This document shows, in pieces, positions 25,952 to 37,884 of a stretch of 64,000 nucleotides of DNA. The notes beneath the pieces were generated by a model. That model was not told the origin of the DNA. It was given only the letters and a program-made list of their open reading frames with translations, and did not search any database. The translations under genes and the position numbers were made by a program. This DNA is from Dreissena polymorpha (lineage: Eukaryota; Mollusca; Bivalvia; Myida; Dreissenidae), in contig NC_068360.1 of assembly GCF_020536995.1 (NCBI RefSeq), forward strand, positions 85,016,663 to 85,080,662, written 5' to 3'. How positions within the stretch are numbered: position 1 is the first letter of the stretch; each line of letters starts with the position of its first letter.

Positions 25952-27971
25952 ATGATATGTGTGGTAGGTTTTATTATTAATTGCTTTGTGATATTAATGT
26001 GTTTTTTATTCTTTTATCACTATATAAAGCAGCTGCATGATAAAACATGCCTTATTTATTATAAATTCGTAGACATAATTTCTTATAAGAAAGTATCATT
26101 TACTCTTTTAACATTTATAAGATGCCACACACGCATATAGAACTTCCTTATTATAATATATTATTTCAGATAATATTGACCTTGTTAGCTCGGTTTAGCA
26201 ACGGGGAAAACTGCCCAATTATCGGTGGTCATACATGTGCATGCACAGTCGATAAATTATCATGTGACAGCCAGCGCCTTACGGCTATCCCAACGTTTAC
26301 GACGGTAGGAGCAACTATGACAAGCCTAGAGTTAAGAAACAACAGCCTACATAGCATACCCGGGAATGCCTTTGCTGCATTGAATGTAACCGAAATTGAT
26401 CTTTCTAGCAATGAAATAAGCTCCATAAATATAGGTGCGTTTTCTGGAATTACGCAGAATCTAAAGAGGCTCAATTTGGCAAAAAACTATCTTACTTCAC
26501 TTCCACTTGATATCGGCCTCTTAACAAGAATATCTGAAATTGATCTTAGGTGAAACCCAATACCAGGATTCACACCCGGGAGTCATGGCCGTGGTGGCAC
26601 TGATGGTTTAACTGACGAAGTTATGAAGCAGATTGGTGATTCTATCACTACGTTCAAGTTCGGCTCTAGCATTGTAAACTCATGGCCACAAAGTTTTTCC
26701 CATCTCAATCGATTGAAGGAATTGGTGGTCGCTGGGGTTAACATTCCATACTGGCCACCTAGTGCATGTCATGGATTTGAAAGGACGTTGACAAAACTTA
26801 CCATTGAGAATCTTCCCGTAGGATCCGTGCCGTACGCTATTGCAACTCTCACACATCTAGAAGAGCTTCATCTTGATAACCTTGAGTATCCATTCGGAGA
26901 CGCAAGTTTGGTGTCACTCCCTTTTGAAGCAATTGGTGGTTCTCTTAAGGTACTGAGTCTGAAGAATGCCAGTCTTACAACGTTTCCCGAAAGCATTCAG
27001 CAATTACTTTCTCTGAACAGTTTGACCCTGGACGGCAACCATCTTGAGTTTGTCAGCGATGAGGCAATAAAGCTCCTGCAGGTGGCCAACGTTACCATGC
27101 TGGGTCTAAAGGACTGCGACCTGAAGCGAGTTCCGGGTGCGATTTCTGACCTAAAAAAGCTCCAAGAGCTGCATTTGTCAAACAACCTAATTCGGAGCTT
27201 GGAGAGCACTGATCTGCAGAATCTGTTTGAACTTCGCGAACTTGACATGAGCGGAAACCCTTTGCTCTACATCTCGGACAACTCGCTTTGTGGACTGAAC
27301 AGTCTTTTGGTACAGTATTATTGTTTGTATTGTTATTATGATTGTCAAAATGGTTTATTAATAATTAACTGATGCAATCGTATTAACAAACACTTATGAA
27401 TAATGTGCATGATACCTTATCTTTCTTTCGTTGATTATTAGTATGATTAATCGTTAATTATTCAGAATTTTAGCCTGGAGAATACATTCCTCACCGAGAT
27501 TTCCAGGGCATTTAAAAACCTCAGAAAACTGGAACACCTGAGTCTAGTAAATGCAAAAATTGACTGCACGTGTGACATGACCTGGGTGAAATCCTGGATG
27601 GACAAATGCCAAGTCAACGAGAAACATCTGGAGATACTGGTACATATTCTCGTTATGCTCTGTTTTAATGCTGCTGACAATTATTTGTAAGTTTGTTTTT
27701 TAAGTTTCAACAAATACATTGTGTATAAGTTACTTGAACTCAATGCGAAACGTGTGCTTAAAATTAAGTGTATATAATGTCTTGATATCGAATCTGAGCG
27801 GCATGTAAGATATTTAAGGTCAACTGGTTTGTTTTCTAGGGTAACTGTGAGACGATCAATAGGGGCATTACTGATTACGCGAACCATCACCTTACAAGTT
27901 GCCCTGGCTTCAACGTCGATAACCAAGTCTTCAAATGCACGGGCACGTGCGTGGTACATGTGTCCGGATAA
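25952..27971 (+). CDS. Secreted leucine-rich-repeat protein, copy D (single in-frame TGA)
   Basis: Four exons are inferred, all joined in phase 0: 25952-25963, 26170-27309, 27466-27639 and 27840-27971, about 485 residues. Exon 1 supplies MICV; joined to exon 2 it forms a signal peptide (MICVIILTLLARFSNG). Cysteines 19, 27, 29 and 36 make an LRR N-terminal cap. Many LRRs follow, for example MTSLELRNNSLHSIPGNAF and LQELHLSNNLIRSLE. The C-terminal cap has DCTCDMTW (Cys 418, 420), GNCETI (Cys 445) and LTSCP (Cys 463). No transmembrane helix or intracellular domain follows, so the product should be secreted; the ligand is unknown. One TGA (26551-26553, codon 132) interrupts an otherwise open frame and is flanked by conserved family sequence. 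It could be a null allele, a recent mutation or an assembly error. This is the least damaged of the five tandem copies. Confidence 0.8.
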
Positions 27972-28020
27972 TCGACGCCTCAAAGCCGTGCTTGCAAAAT
28001 TTGCATCGTAACTAGAACTG

Positions 28021-28026
28021 AATAAA
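28021..28026 (+). terminator. Poly(A) signal of LRR copy D
   Basis: AATAAA lies about 50 bp after the stop codon of copy D, where a cleavage signal is expected. Confidence 0.6.
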
Positions 28027-28029
28027 ATG

Positions 28030-31000
28030 GTAATCAAACGTAAAAGGCGCTGAGTGTTATTTACATATATATACATCGTTTCAAATTTGATATTCGTTTT
28101 GCTTTTTCGCAGATTTTATTTTCGCATTGAACTTTCCGTTTCGTAAAAACGAAACTGTTTTCAATTTATTGATATATTCATAAAGACGTTTTAAGAGGTA
28201 TTGACGTATTATTTTAATGAAATGCGTATTAAATGAGAATATGTTGTCAGGAAAACATGGGTTTCTAGCGTTAAGTTAAGGGTGAACTATTTAATACTGT
28301 ATGACAAGGTATTACAATCACAATCAAACTACCACTGCGACTTCTTACTACTTTCACAAACCACATGCGCACATATTTGACAATAAATGCAGTCTTAACG
28401 ATCCAGTATTAATCAGGTATTCATCTTGCGAATGTGAAGAGGCAAATCAGATCTAACCACCACATGCACAAGACATTCTAGGTCGTTCGGTATCAAAAGT
28501 ACAACTGTGGAGAAGTCGACGAAACGACGGGACACAACCTCCAGGAATGCAGAAAGAAATAATATAGGAGGAACATGTCTAGCAGGAACTTCCGAGCGAG
28601 CCTGCATTAAAATCTGTACGGACAGGTGGAGGATCATCTGTGCAGGATCAATGAGATGAGAATGGCAAAATATAATCAAGCTTCCAATCCAAGCAGCTTT
28701 AAAGAAAAGACTAGTGATTATGAAACTGATTAAAAACAGTTACGAACATAAAACAACATTTGTGTGTGTGTGTTGGAGACTTTCAAATGCCTTTCGAATG
28801 TCCCATACATGTATTAGAAGACATTTTTGCAAGATTTGCACGTAGTTTTATGATTCTCATTTAATTTCGTGAACCACTATGTCTCGGCTAAGTTGATACG
28901 ACCGGTTCGTTCAAATGACCTTACATCTTTATCTTGGGTCAATCGAATAAGGAAGTTCGACTTCTACAGCAACACAGCTATTTAGGCCACCATACTTGCC
29001 CGGGGAACAACTGTTTTACTTGCGCACCTTGGTATATTTAAGATAAGGGAGTTTCGGTCTCATTTAAAAGGTTTGAGATTGTCTGGATGCTAATCTTTTA
29101 TTTGACAGCCGTTTATGCATTTACGTTCTATCGGTATAGCAGACGAAATTGCATGTCGATTCATCATACTGAAATAAGGGTTAAGCGTATCGGATATAAA
29201 TAAAAATAATAATTTTAAAGCAATGCATTATTATTATTATTATCATTTCTCTGATAAAAACATTCAGTAAATAAAGATGAATTATGTTTTATTTGATGAT
29301 ACAAAATTATAATATTTTGTTTGTCAATAAATGAAACGTTACAGCCGATGACAAATGTAGACGATTTAAGGTCCAAAATAGTGTGTGTGTGTTTTATGGT
29401 TACATTACGTTAACATGTTGTTGACGTTTCATATGATCCTCCATGTGCAATCACCAATACACAACAACTATTTAAGTTTCATATTTATTTGATTTGGAGA
29501 TATACTAAAAGTGCACAAACTCACGTTGTAAGCATGTTGCCTCATTGATATGACACTTAATTTATGTACTGATTTTAGAATTAGGTTATCGTTGTGTCAG
29601 ATAATTAGTTCTCACAGGTAGCCGTTTTGAATTTCTGTTAGGTTCTGGCACGTAGATATGTCTAAATTTGTCTTTCCAGAACACGACAAATAGAACAGGG
29701 GAATGATAGGGAATTGACCAGTGAAGGAGATGCACATCTTTATATTGACCCAGTATATAATTGGTAATATCGACAGTATTGCAAATAGAAATTGATATAT
29801 ATATATGTTAAAAAAGAGGCGTCTTATGCCGTATCACATGAACATAATTAGGATGAATCTGCTAAGACCAAACTTACACAAAGAAACATTATTTTGTTCA
29901 ATGTTTATCATATGCTACCATTTCATTCCGTACTGTGGCAATAGTATTTGTTAGTTTTTGCACATATCGCATTCAAAACAATACGTGCAAATACGAAATT
30001 CGAGATAATCTATCGTAAAAGCCACGTTACTTTACACAAATCTAGTGTTCACCCAAATGACATGCAACGATCATTTCAAGACAGTAACAACATTTTAAAG
30101 TTATTGTTGCTATATGGTGGGTTGTATGTATAGTATGGTACTGTCCTCAATGGTAACTTTTCTGAAATAAAACAAAAATTAAGATGTGAGCAATATTTTT
30201 CCTCCTGCGCATGTTCTGGAGGTTAAGTATTTATGTAAATGATATTTTACGTAGCGCGTGTATGATGTATGACATGACGAACGATTTAAAGATAATAATA
30301 GCTTTATATTTTTACGTAGATTCCTGGTAGATGTTTCGACCTGTTGACCTTTTGGATTCTTAAACCAGTTTCAACCAGAAGTGATATGCTCGCCATTGAC
30401 CGTTTCAATGCGTTGGCTCCTGTTTTATTCATTTGTTTTGTCGAGTGATTTCTTCTGAGTTTTATCTTTGAGCTACTATGTGTCATTGTCCTTAAATAAA
30501 GAACGCAAAGTGGTTGAACAAATAATCTTCGTTTTATGGAGTTTTCCTACTTCTATTTCAGCCATTACACGACGAATCAAATTCTTTTGAAAAAAAACTA
30601 TATAATATATAAGCCGGTTCTAATTTGTATTCGTTAGTTGCGAACACAATTAAGATATGATTCAAAACGAATAAGAAATGTTATGTTATTTTAGACAATT
30701 AAAATGTATTCTTGTTTTGCGACATGATGTTATTTTACGACCCGAAATGTTCATGTTGCGTCGTTCGAAAACAGTCATTCCGACATTGCGGCGAAATTAA
30801 TTCATCAGTTGCGCTCTATAGAAAATTGTAATAACCACGTAATAACCTTGATATGTAACGATATAACTTGTATGTTATTTTCATTATTCATTTTTGTAAG
30901 AACCGACGACTTTTAAATGCTTGCATGAGAATATCAAAGGTAAATATATTATTTATTAAATGGTCGTTTAACACATATGTTTCGTTTTAATTAGCGCTAA

Positions 31001-31410
31001 ATAAAATATAAACTTGAATGATTACAATCTTCAATCTTCAAAATCAGAATGAGTATAAAGCGTTCTATGTTGAATTGAATGAACGTGAAGTAACCCTATA
31101 GGCATCCGCTCTTCTATAACGGGTCTCCTCTGTAGTAAACATGACGCCGCCATGCGATGTTCGTAGGCGTGAGTTAAAATTATAAACACAATTCAACACA
31201 AAATAAAAAACATACTTTTTCAATGTATACATTTTAACATATGGCATTGTTCAAAATAACATGTTTACTTTTTTAATAAATGTTTAATTCATGGGAAAAA
31301 AGGTCGATATGGCCCTTAAAAGACGTTGTAAACTTATTTCAATAATTTAATCCATATTAGAAGTTATAGGTTCTTATGAAATTAACTGATGTTAATATTT
31401 TAAGTCATTT
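28030..31410. other. Non-coding stretch between LRR copies D and E
   Basis: The frames at 28413-28679 (minus) and 29948-30133 and others show no domain. The 28413-28679 region is less AT-rich than its surroundings, so an unrecognised exon is conceivable, but I cannot support a gene. Confidence 0.4.
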
Positions 31411-31413
31411 AAG

Positions 31414-31580
31414 AAATAATATTGTTCTATCATCGTTTGTTGTCGAATAACACACAGTAAGGAGTATATATGCGTAGGAATTAAATCACGAGTGCGAAGC
31501 ACGAGTGATTTGATAACACGCATCTATACACCTTACTGTGGGTTACTCGACAACAAACCATCCTAGAAAATTATTATTTC
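31414..31580. repeat. Imperfect palindrome (foldback)
   Basis: Two arms of about 60-80 bp pair around position 31497. The outer part gtttgttgtcgaataac pairs with gttactcgacaacaaac, and the inner part aaatcacgagtgc pairs with gcacgagtgattt. The tip reads GTGCGAAGCAC, containing GCGAAGC. The pairing weakens but continues to about 31414 and 31580. It is probably a MITE or foldback insertion. Confidence 0.85.
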
Positions 31581-31584
31581 GATT

Positions 31585-33220
31585 CTAACACGATTCTTAT
31601 TGATTTAGCTCAAGCTTTTGGACGTGAACTATATTTTTCAATACTCCGCCCTTCTTTGTAAAAAATTCACTATTTAGTGACGTCAATAAATTGTACAAAC
31701 ATATGACGTCGTTTTCATTCATAAATATTTTGCATGACGTCACTTTCATTGAAACAAAAATCGTCGAAACTAAATGACGTCACGTTTATTGATGCTACTG
31801 AAAAGCTGACATGATATAAATGTTTTCTTAATTACGTTTCCTAACAAATAATATTCTTTGTATGCGTGGTTTTGCCACTCATCACCAAATATACAATTTG
31901 TTGTTTCATTACATTTATATACATGCTACATTTATTACATTTCTTTTAGAGCGGGTTAGCACGTGCATTGTACTGAAATATTTCCTTTATTTAATCGGAA
32001 CTATTTTCGAAACATTAAGCTCCGCCCATAATGATTGCAAAATAACCCAAACTTGATTTCCTTCTTTGTCTATAAAAAACAAGTCGCGTGTAGTGTTAGA
32101 ATATATAATATTATACAGCGTGGCTATACAACTACTATGCATGCAATGATTGTACTAATTCGCTGTGTTAATTTCACATACAAATAACACGTATGTTTAT
32201 ATTAACCCCTATAATATGGGGGAAATGAATGCGCCCATTTACTGTGCAAGAAATGATTTAATTTTCCATTTTGTAAACTTAGAGTAAAATACGCATTTTC
32301 GTATTTAAATTTAATGTTTTTATACATTCGAAAGGATTTAAACACCATGCTTCCCGCGACTGAATGTATGTTTATATATAAATTAAATGATATACGTAAA
32401 ATTCACACACTAATGCAGTTCTTTATTCTGCATATTTAACAAATGCAGAATTCCCTCTTTGATAGATAACATTCCACTTTAGCAACCTGGCAAAACGACT
32501 TGGTATGAGGCTATCTACAGGTTCGCGACGAAGACTCGCACATGCCATGTCTTGATGTCTTTGTTTATTTGGATAAGCAAATTCAACACAAGATAAAGTA
32601 AGTCCTCTTAAAAAAATTTACGGCAATATAAAATCCCAATGTGTCGTTATGCAGGTATTTTATCACGTCATGTGTGTTTTGATCATATTTGACAAATGAC
32701 AAGTATTTATCTATTTCAGAAATCTTATAAAGAGTCATTTGTTTTTACACGAGAATATATACCAATATTAAAATTAGGCGAGCAAAGTATTAGTTATTTA
32801 GTAGTAATATTATATGCAATTGCTGAAAAAAAATCTTGTTTTTAACCTTATAATGTGGACGGTTCGAGTAGATTTAAAAATCATGCCTCACAATTTCACA
32901 ATTGCATGACATTTTCCCTTAACTAATCAACCGCGATCAATAGTATATGGGCCTTACGATAGTTCATGTTTTGTACACTGTTGTTGTTACTGTTTTTTCT
33001 GCTCCTTAATTTACGCGGCCGTTTAAATATATTTTTTGGGTTTCTTTTTATATATTATATTGTTCATATTATAGTATATATAATCTATATTATGACAATA
33101 TTTGGCTTGCTTATAGTAATACATATTCTATAATTGTATTAAGCAATCAGTTTATACATAATTCTGAAAATGACGTTTTACTTGTATAATTACGATAATC
33201 ATTTCAATCGTTTTTATTTC
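31585..33220. other. Non-coding stretch upstream of LRR copy E
   Basis: AT-rich with no gene recognised. A GTAAGT donor at about 32598 could end a 5' untranslated exon joined to the acceptor at 33223-33224, but this is inference. Confidence 0.4.
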
Positions 33221-33224
33221 AGAT

Positions 33225-34796
33225 TTATCAAGCCTTACATCCAAACAACCGAACAGCAGGTTGTTGACTTCCTTGTTCAATGAATGGGTCCATGATATCC
33301 GTATTGACGTGAACACGCTATTTACAAGAAAAACTGCTTGAACGTGATGACGTCAAAATGAAGGACTTTCCAAGAATTGTGTTTATTTTAAAAACGGGGG
33401 TAGCTCTATTTTACGTTTGCTATTGTACCCCAACAGGATGTCCTGACACTACAGTCTGTACATGTACAAATTTGACAATTGACTGCAGCCACAAAGGAAT
33501 CGTATCGATAGTTCACTTTAATTTTTTCAAATACACGCTTTCACACTTTAGACCAAAGACATAATACTATTTTCGATATACAAACTTCGACTTTTATCGA
33601 GTTGATTTATACCGAAACATTATTTCTAAGCTGGAATGATATATCGCAGATTTCCAATGCGGCCTTCCATGGTCTGCAACCGAGTCTGAAACATTTAGAT
33701 CTGTCACATAATAATCTACATGCGATTCCTGACGGGGTCCATCTTCTTCGTTGTCTGACCTTCCTGGAAATTCACGCCAACCCAATTGATGGGTCACTGA
33801 CGGAGGGTATTTCTCAGGATATATATAACGATGGATTCACAGCAAGTGTGTTGACCGACATTAGTTCATCACTTACTTCGTTAACAAAAGGCCACGAAAC
33901 TGCATTGAAACACTGGCAAAGTACCCTGGACCATCTGTGGAAACTTAGGAAAATTACTGTCATTGGACTGAATATGACTCTGTTACTCGATGGTTTTCAT
34001 GGCTTAGAAAGCACTCTGCAATATCTTTATATTTCAAATACAGTTTTACACAATATACCTGTTGGCATCGAAACCCTCAAAGCACTTGACGAATTACATT
34101 TCACAGACTGTCATCCGACTCCGATCTTGGGTAACAAAATTATAATAGATCAACCGTTTATTGGCGTGCGGGACACATTAAAAATTCTGTCTCGTGCTAG
34201 AAACAATTTAACAGCTATTCCGAATGTTATTAGTAATTTATATCGCCTTGAAAATATCAGTTTTGAAGGAAACCCAATTAGCTATATTTCAGACGAATCG
34301 TTGAACCATTTGTTAGATAAGAACTTATCGTTTTTAAACATGAAGGGCTGCAACCTTAAACGGATACCAAGTTCCATATGGAAATTGTCTAACTTGACAG
34401 AACTAATTTTTGCAGATAACGATATTAAATCTATTGAGTACGGTGAGTTTCAAAACATGGCGAATCTCCGAAGTGTTTCATTTGCCGGAAATCCATTACG
34501 TCACGAACGGAGAATTTTACGGACTAGATCGGTTGAACTCACTGGAATTATCTTCAACCAAAATGACAGATATCCCATTTGCAATTCAAAACTTGATGAG
34601 TCTTCAACGTTTAGATCTGACAAATGCACCCACGGACTGCACTTGCGATCTGGTCTGGTTTAAAAAGTGGCTAGATTATTTCGATATGTCTGGATTGACG
34701 ATTTACGGCCGCTGTGTAACAATTAACCAGGAAGTCAGCGCTTATGTGCACACTCGCCTACCGACGTGTCCTGACATGAAGTTGCAGTTTGGGTAG
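33225..34796 (+). pseudogene. LRR gene copy E, two frameshifts
   Basis: An acceptor (tttatttcag) ends at 33224. The ATG at 33358 opens MKDFPRIVFILKTGVALFY, a signal peptide, then an N-terminal cap (CPDTTVCTCTNLTIDC). The frame slips near 33535 and resumes as the long frame beginning near 33575 (for example LKHLDLSHNNLHAIP) through to about 34500. It slips again near GNPL and finishes in the frame ending 34796 with the C-terminal cap DCTCDLVWFKKW, GRCVTI and LPTCP. The C-terminal region has no introns. Length and order match copy D. There are no internal stops apart from those caused by the two shifts, so the damage is recent or, less likely, an assembly artefact. Confidence 0.85.
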
Positions 34797-34932
34797 ATTG
34801 AGTTGTATGCACACTCGCCTTCCGATGTGTCCTGACATGAAGTTGCAGTTCGGGTAGATTGAGTTGTATGCACACTCGCCTTCCGACGTGTTCTGACATG
34901 AAGTTGCACTTTGGGTAGACTGAGTTATATGC
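34748..34932 (+). repeat. 61-bp tandem triplication of the LRR copy E 3' end
   Basis: The block starting gcacactcgcct repeats at about 34748, 34809 and 34870. Each copy includes the last cap codons (the CCTGACATGAAGTTGCA phrase) and the TAG stop seen in the first copy. Copies differ by only a few bases. Confidence 0.9.
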
Positions 34933-34938
34933 TTAATG

Positions 34939-34944
34939 AATAAA
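34939..34944 (+). terminator. Poly(A) signal after LRR copy E
   Basis: AATAAA directly follows the triplicated 3' end. Confidence 0.45.
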
Positions 34945-34949
34945 GTGCA

Positions 34950-36580
34950 TCCAACAACTTGTTTTTGTGGTAACATGGTTATTTTGCTTTTCCATAAAAA
35001 TTTGCATGAATGCATTTTTATAATATTTTAAGGTGCATACATTTTCAGAACGATTACAAATATTGCGATATAAAATTTAAATTGCAGTAAATGCTATTTC
35101 GTTTGTTCAATGCGGAATAAGTGTTTGAGCCTTTGATAAATGTGTATGAGAATATAAAATCAAACCACCGTTCGATACTTGCAAACCCGCATATACTACC
35201 AAACCGTTTAATCAACGCTGGTAATATCTAATGCCTGAGTACTCGTATTGTAGTGCGATTGTGTTTGCTTCACATCTCGGAGACGGTTATACCTTTCACT
35301 CGAATTTTCGTTTCTTTAAATTATAATTTATAAATACATTTTCAAGATGTTTTTTTTTCTAAAACGGGTTCGTTTAATACTACTAGATGTCGCACTCAAT
35401 AAGCAATTAATGTATACATATCATGACGTGTAAATATAAATTAATCCTTATTTGTGTTTGATGCACGCGTAACAAAATTGTGAGCCTAATATTATTTATT
35501 GAATTCGTCAGGCAAAATACAAAAGCCATTTCGAAATTCGTCTAAAAACTATGTACTTTCATGTTGAATCATACAATACATTAGATGTAATCTTCCGAAA
35601 AAAATGGTATAAAGAGTTATATACACACATATTTATGTTTTTATATGTAACCATAACTTGGATAATGCCATTTTTACATTCAATTGATCCAACCTAGAAA
35701 GCAGCAAAAAAGTCACCAGAAACCACCAGATTATCATACCAGCAACCTAGCTGAAATAATTCGCGTTCAGAATAAATCTGAACGCAGAAACTCCGGTCTG
35801 TAAAAACCATAACGAAAAATAAATACAATACTATTATGGGAATTACAGTATTTACACGTGTATATATCTAAAATCTACCCGTTGTTTGACAAATATGAAC
35901 TAAGATCACAAAAAAACTGTATTTCATTCGAAATCATAGACATTGAACGATCATTTTCTCAAAGGCAACCATTTTTGCATTATTGTTGTTGTTCTTATTT
36001 CGTACCATAGTTATTTCGTACCTTTTACTTTTGGAAGATTTCGTTACTGTCGATTCTAATATTATGAGTAATAATAGTTATAATTATTCTTTTGCTTCTT
36101 CTTCTTCTTATGATTATTATTTCCAATTTCTTTTCTTACTGTTTTGTGCATATTTCACACTTTTTTTGTTCGAACTCAGTTACAATAGTTGAATTTTACC
36201 TTCACCAAGGGAGATAACATGAACCTTTACTATACAAGGATTTATATTGGATGAAACAAACTCGTAATTTTGTTTATTAACAGGTAAATTTCGATATATT
36301 TTGCTCAATATATACTATTTATGCAACGTTCTTTCATAATAGTCACAAATATGTGTGTATATAAATTCAGGAGTGATGCGACCGAAATTCGTGTCGGAAC
36401 TCTTGCTATTAAACGGATAGAGTGGACTATTGATGCCAAGAGTCTGCAAAAGCAAAAATCATCAAAAGACTATGGCGGCAATTTATATTGACTAACAGAA
36501 AACAGTATATCAAGCTAATGTCAACTGCTACATTATAATATTACTGTTTGCGTGTTAATAGTTAGAAAACACAATGAAAT
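34950..36580. other. Non-coding stretch
   Basis: A short hairpin (gcgttcaga / tctgaacgc) lies near 35763-35785. The frame at 35983-36192 is low-complexity Ser/Tyr/Phe and not a gene. Confidence 0.4.
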
Positions 36581-36582
36581 AC

Positions 36583-36765
36583 GCTCTGAGAAATGCGGTT
36601 TAATGCATGTGTGTAAAGTTTCGTCCCAAATTATCCTGTGCAGTCTGCACAGGCTAATCAGGGACGACACCTTCCGCTGTTATGATATTTTTGTTTAACG
36701 AAAGTCTCGATAAGGCGGAATTTTCGTCTCTGGTTTGCCTGTGCGGACTGCAAATGATTACGTCT
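36583..36765. mobile_element. Foldback MITE, copy 1
   Basis: Contains ctgcacaggctaatcaggga and a matching inverted ggtttgcctgtgcggactgc, separated by an A/T-rich centre with cttccgctgttatgat and aaggcggaatttt. It belongs with the copies at 47798-47980 and 53205-53417 and is the most decayed at its right end. Confidence 0.75.
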
Positions 36766-36769
36766 AACC

Positions 36770-37560
36770 TGCTCCAAATCTAGAATTTTAGGAAACACAT
36801 AGACATACTATGCTGTTATGAGTTAAAAGCTCTGTACAAAATATTAAAACGGATACAGCGTTATGCAAAATTGCCGTTCCTCTTTTAATGAGGAATGTAT
36901 ATCGCCAACATTAAGGGCCTGCTGATTTATCTTTACGACGAATCTGACAGCATGCCATACGCATATCACTAGGTGTATAGTGGTTTTACGTGGCACGCTT
37001 GTTTTGTTATTTCCAATGCGCAGGCTTCGTGTTTTTTCTTCTGAAATGTCTATATTAAATGTAGGCATTAATTAAAATGAAATACGATAATCCTGGAATA
37101 TGTACTTTTTTCAATATGTATTGATTTTATAAAAACGTATCCTAACATAAATTAATTAAGTAGATGAATACACATATATATAATAAAGAGTAAACATCAA
37201 AACAAGTTAAACAATCACAAACAAATAATCAAACGCACGTATGATTTCCGATGGAAATATAACGCATTTCATACATAAAAAAAGCACTTACGAAATATTT
37301 CCATTGTTTCATCATACACAACTCGACCAAGCATTTACGATGACATAGTTCTACATTGCTAACAGTTCAATATAGAATAATTCGATATTTAAATTTAAAC
37401 AAAAAATTCTATCAACTAGAAAACAAATCCACCATATAGAAATTATTTTGCATCGGAATACAAAAGTGTTGAGCAGTAATGACCGCAATCTTTATTGAAG
37501 TGCGTCATCACAGAACACATTAAAACTAATATTGTACAATGTAATCGTTGCCATCGTGAC
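36770..37560. other. Non-coding stretch
   Basis: No gene or repeat recognised upstream of the first GPCR remnant. Confidence 0.4.
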
Positions 37561-37565
37561 GACTC

Positions 37566-37880
37566 TTGACGTACGAGTTCTTTCGAAATTTTGCTTGTAT
37601 AGAAGGATGGGTAAAGCCTAAAACACTGATATGGTTTTCTCTCCTATTGATCTTTGTTACCAAAAACGTTATGTCGATGGTATTGGCTTTTCTCAATCGA
37701 GAACGCAAAGACACAGAACCGGAGGATTATGTCGAGTTCCCCGTCTTTTATTGTCTCCTTAACATAAACAAATGCATCATCCCGTTCGTCTACAAGCTTC
37801 TTTATACGCAAGTTCGAAGGGTTTTTAGAAATCTCTGTCCGTGTTTCAGGGAAGTAGATGTAGATAACATCATTATTTAA
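37566..37880 (+). pseudogene. GPCR remnant 1 (TM6-TM7 and tail)
   Basis: The frame KPKTLIWFSLLLIFVTKNV matches TM6 of the copy at 47.4 kb (YKTLIWFILTPIFISTNV). NINKCIIPFVYKLLYTQVRR matches its TM7 and helix 8. The class-A NPxxY motif reads IPFVY here, so the conserved Asn is lost. Nothing resembling TM1-TM5 lies upstream. It is probably a leftover terminal exon of a duplicated class-A receptor. The ligand is unknown. Confidence 0.7.
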
Positions 37881-37884
37881 GAAA

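Noticed and set aside
26551-26553. TGA in LRR copy D as selenocysteine codon
   Set aside because: Family members have no Cys or Sec at that place and no SECIS-like structure was noticed; an ordinary stop is simpler.
28413-28679. 88-codon minus-strand frame in less AT-rich DNA
   Set aside because: Slightly protein-like, but no recognisable family and no supporting splice partner.
35983-36192. 69-codon Ser/Tyr/Phe-rich frame
   Set aside because: Low-complexity sequence with no motif or splice context.
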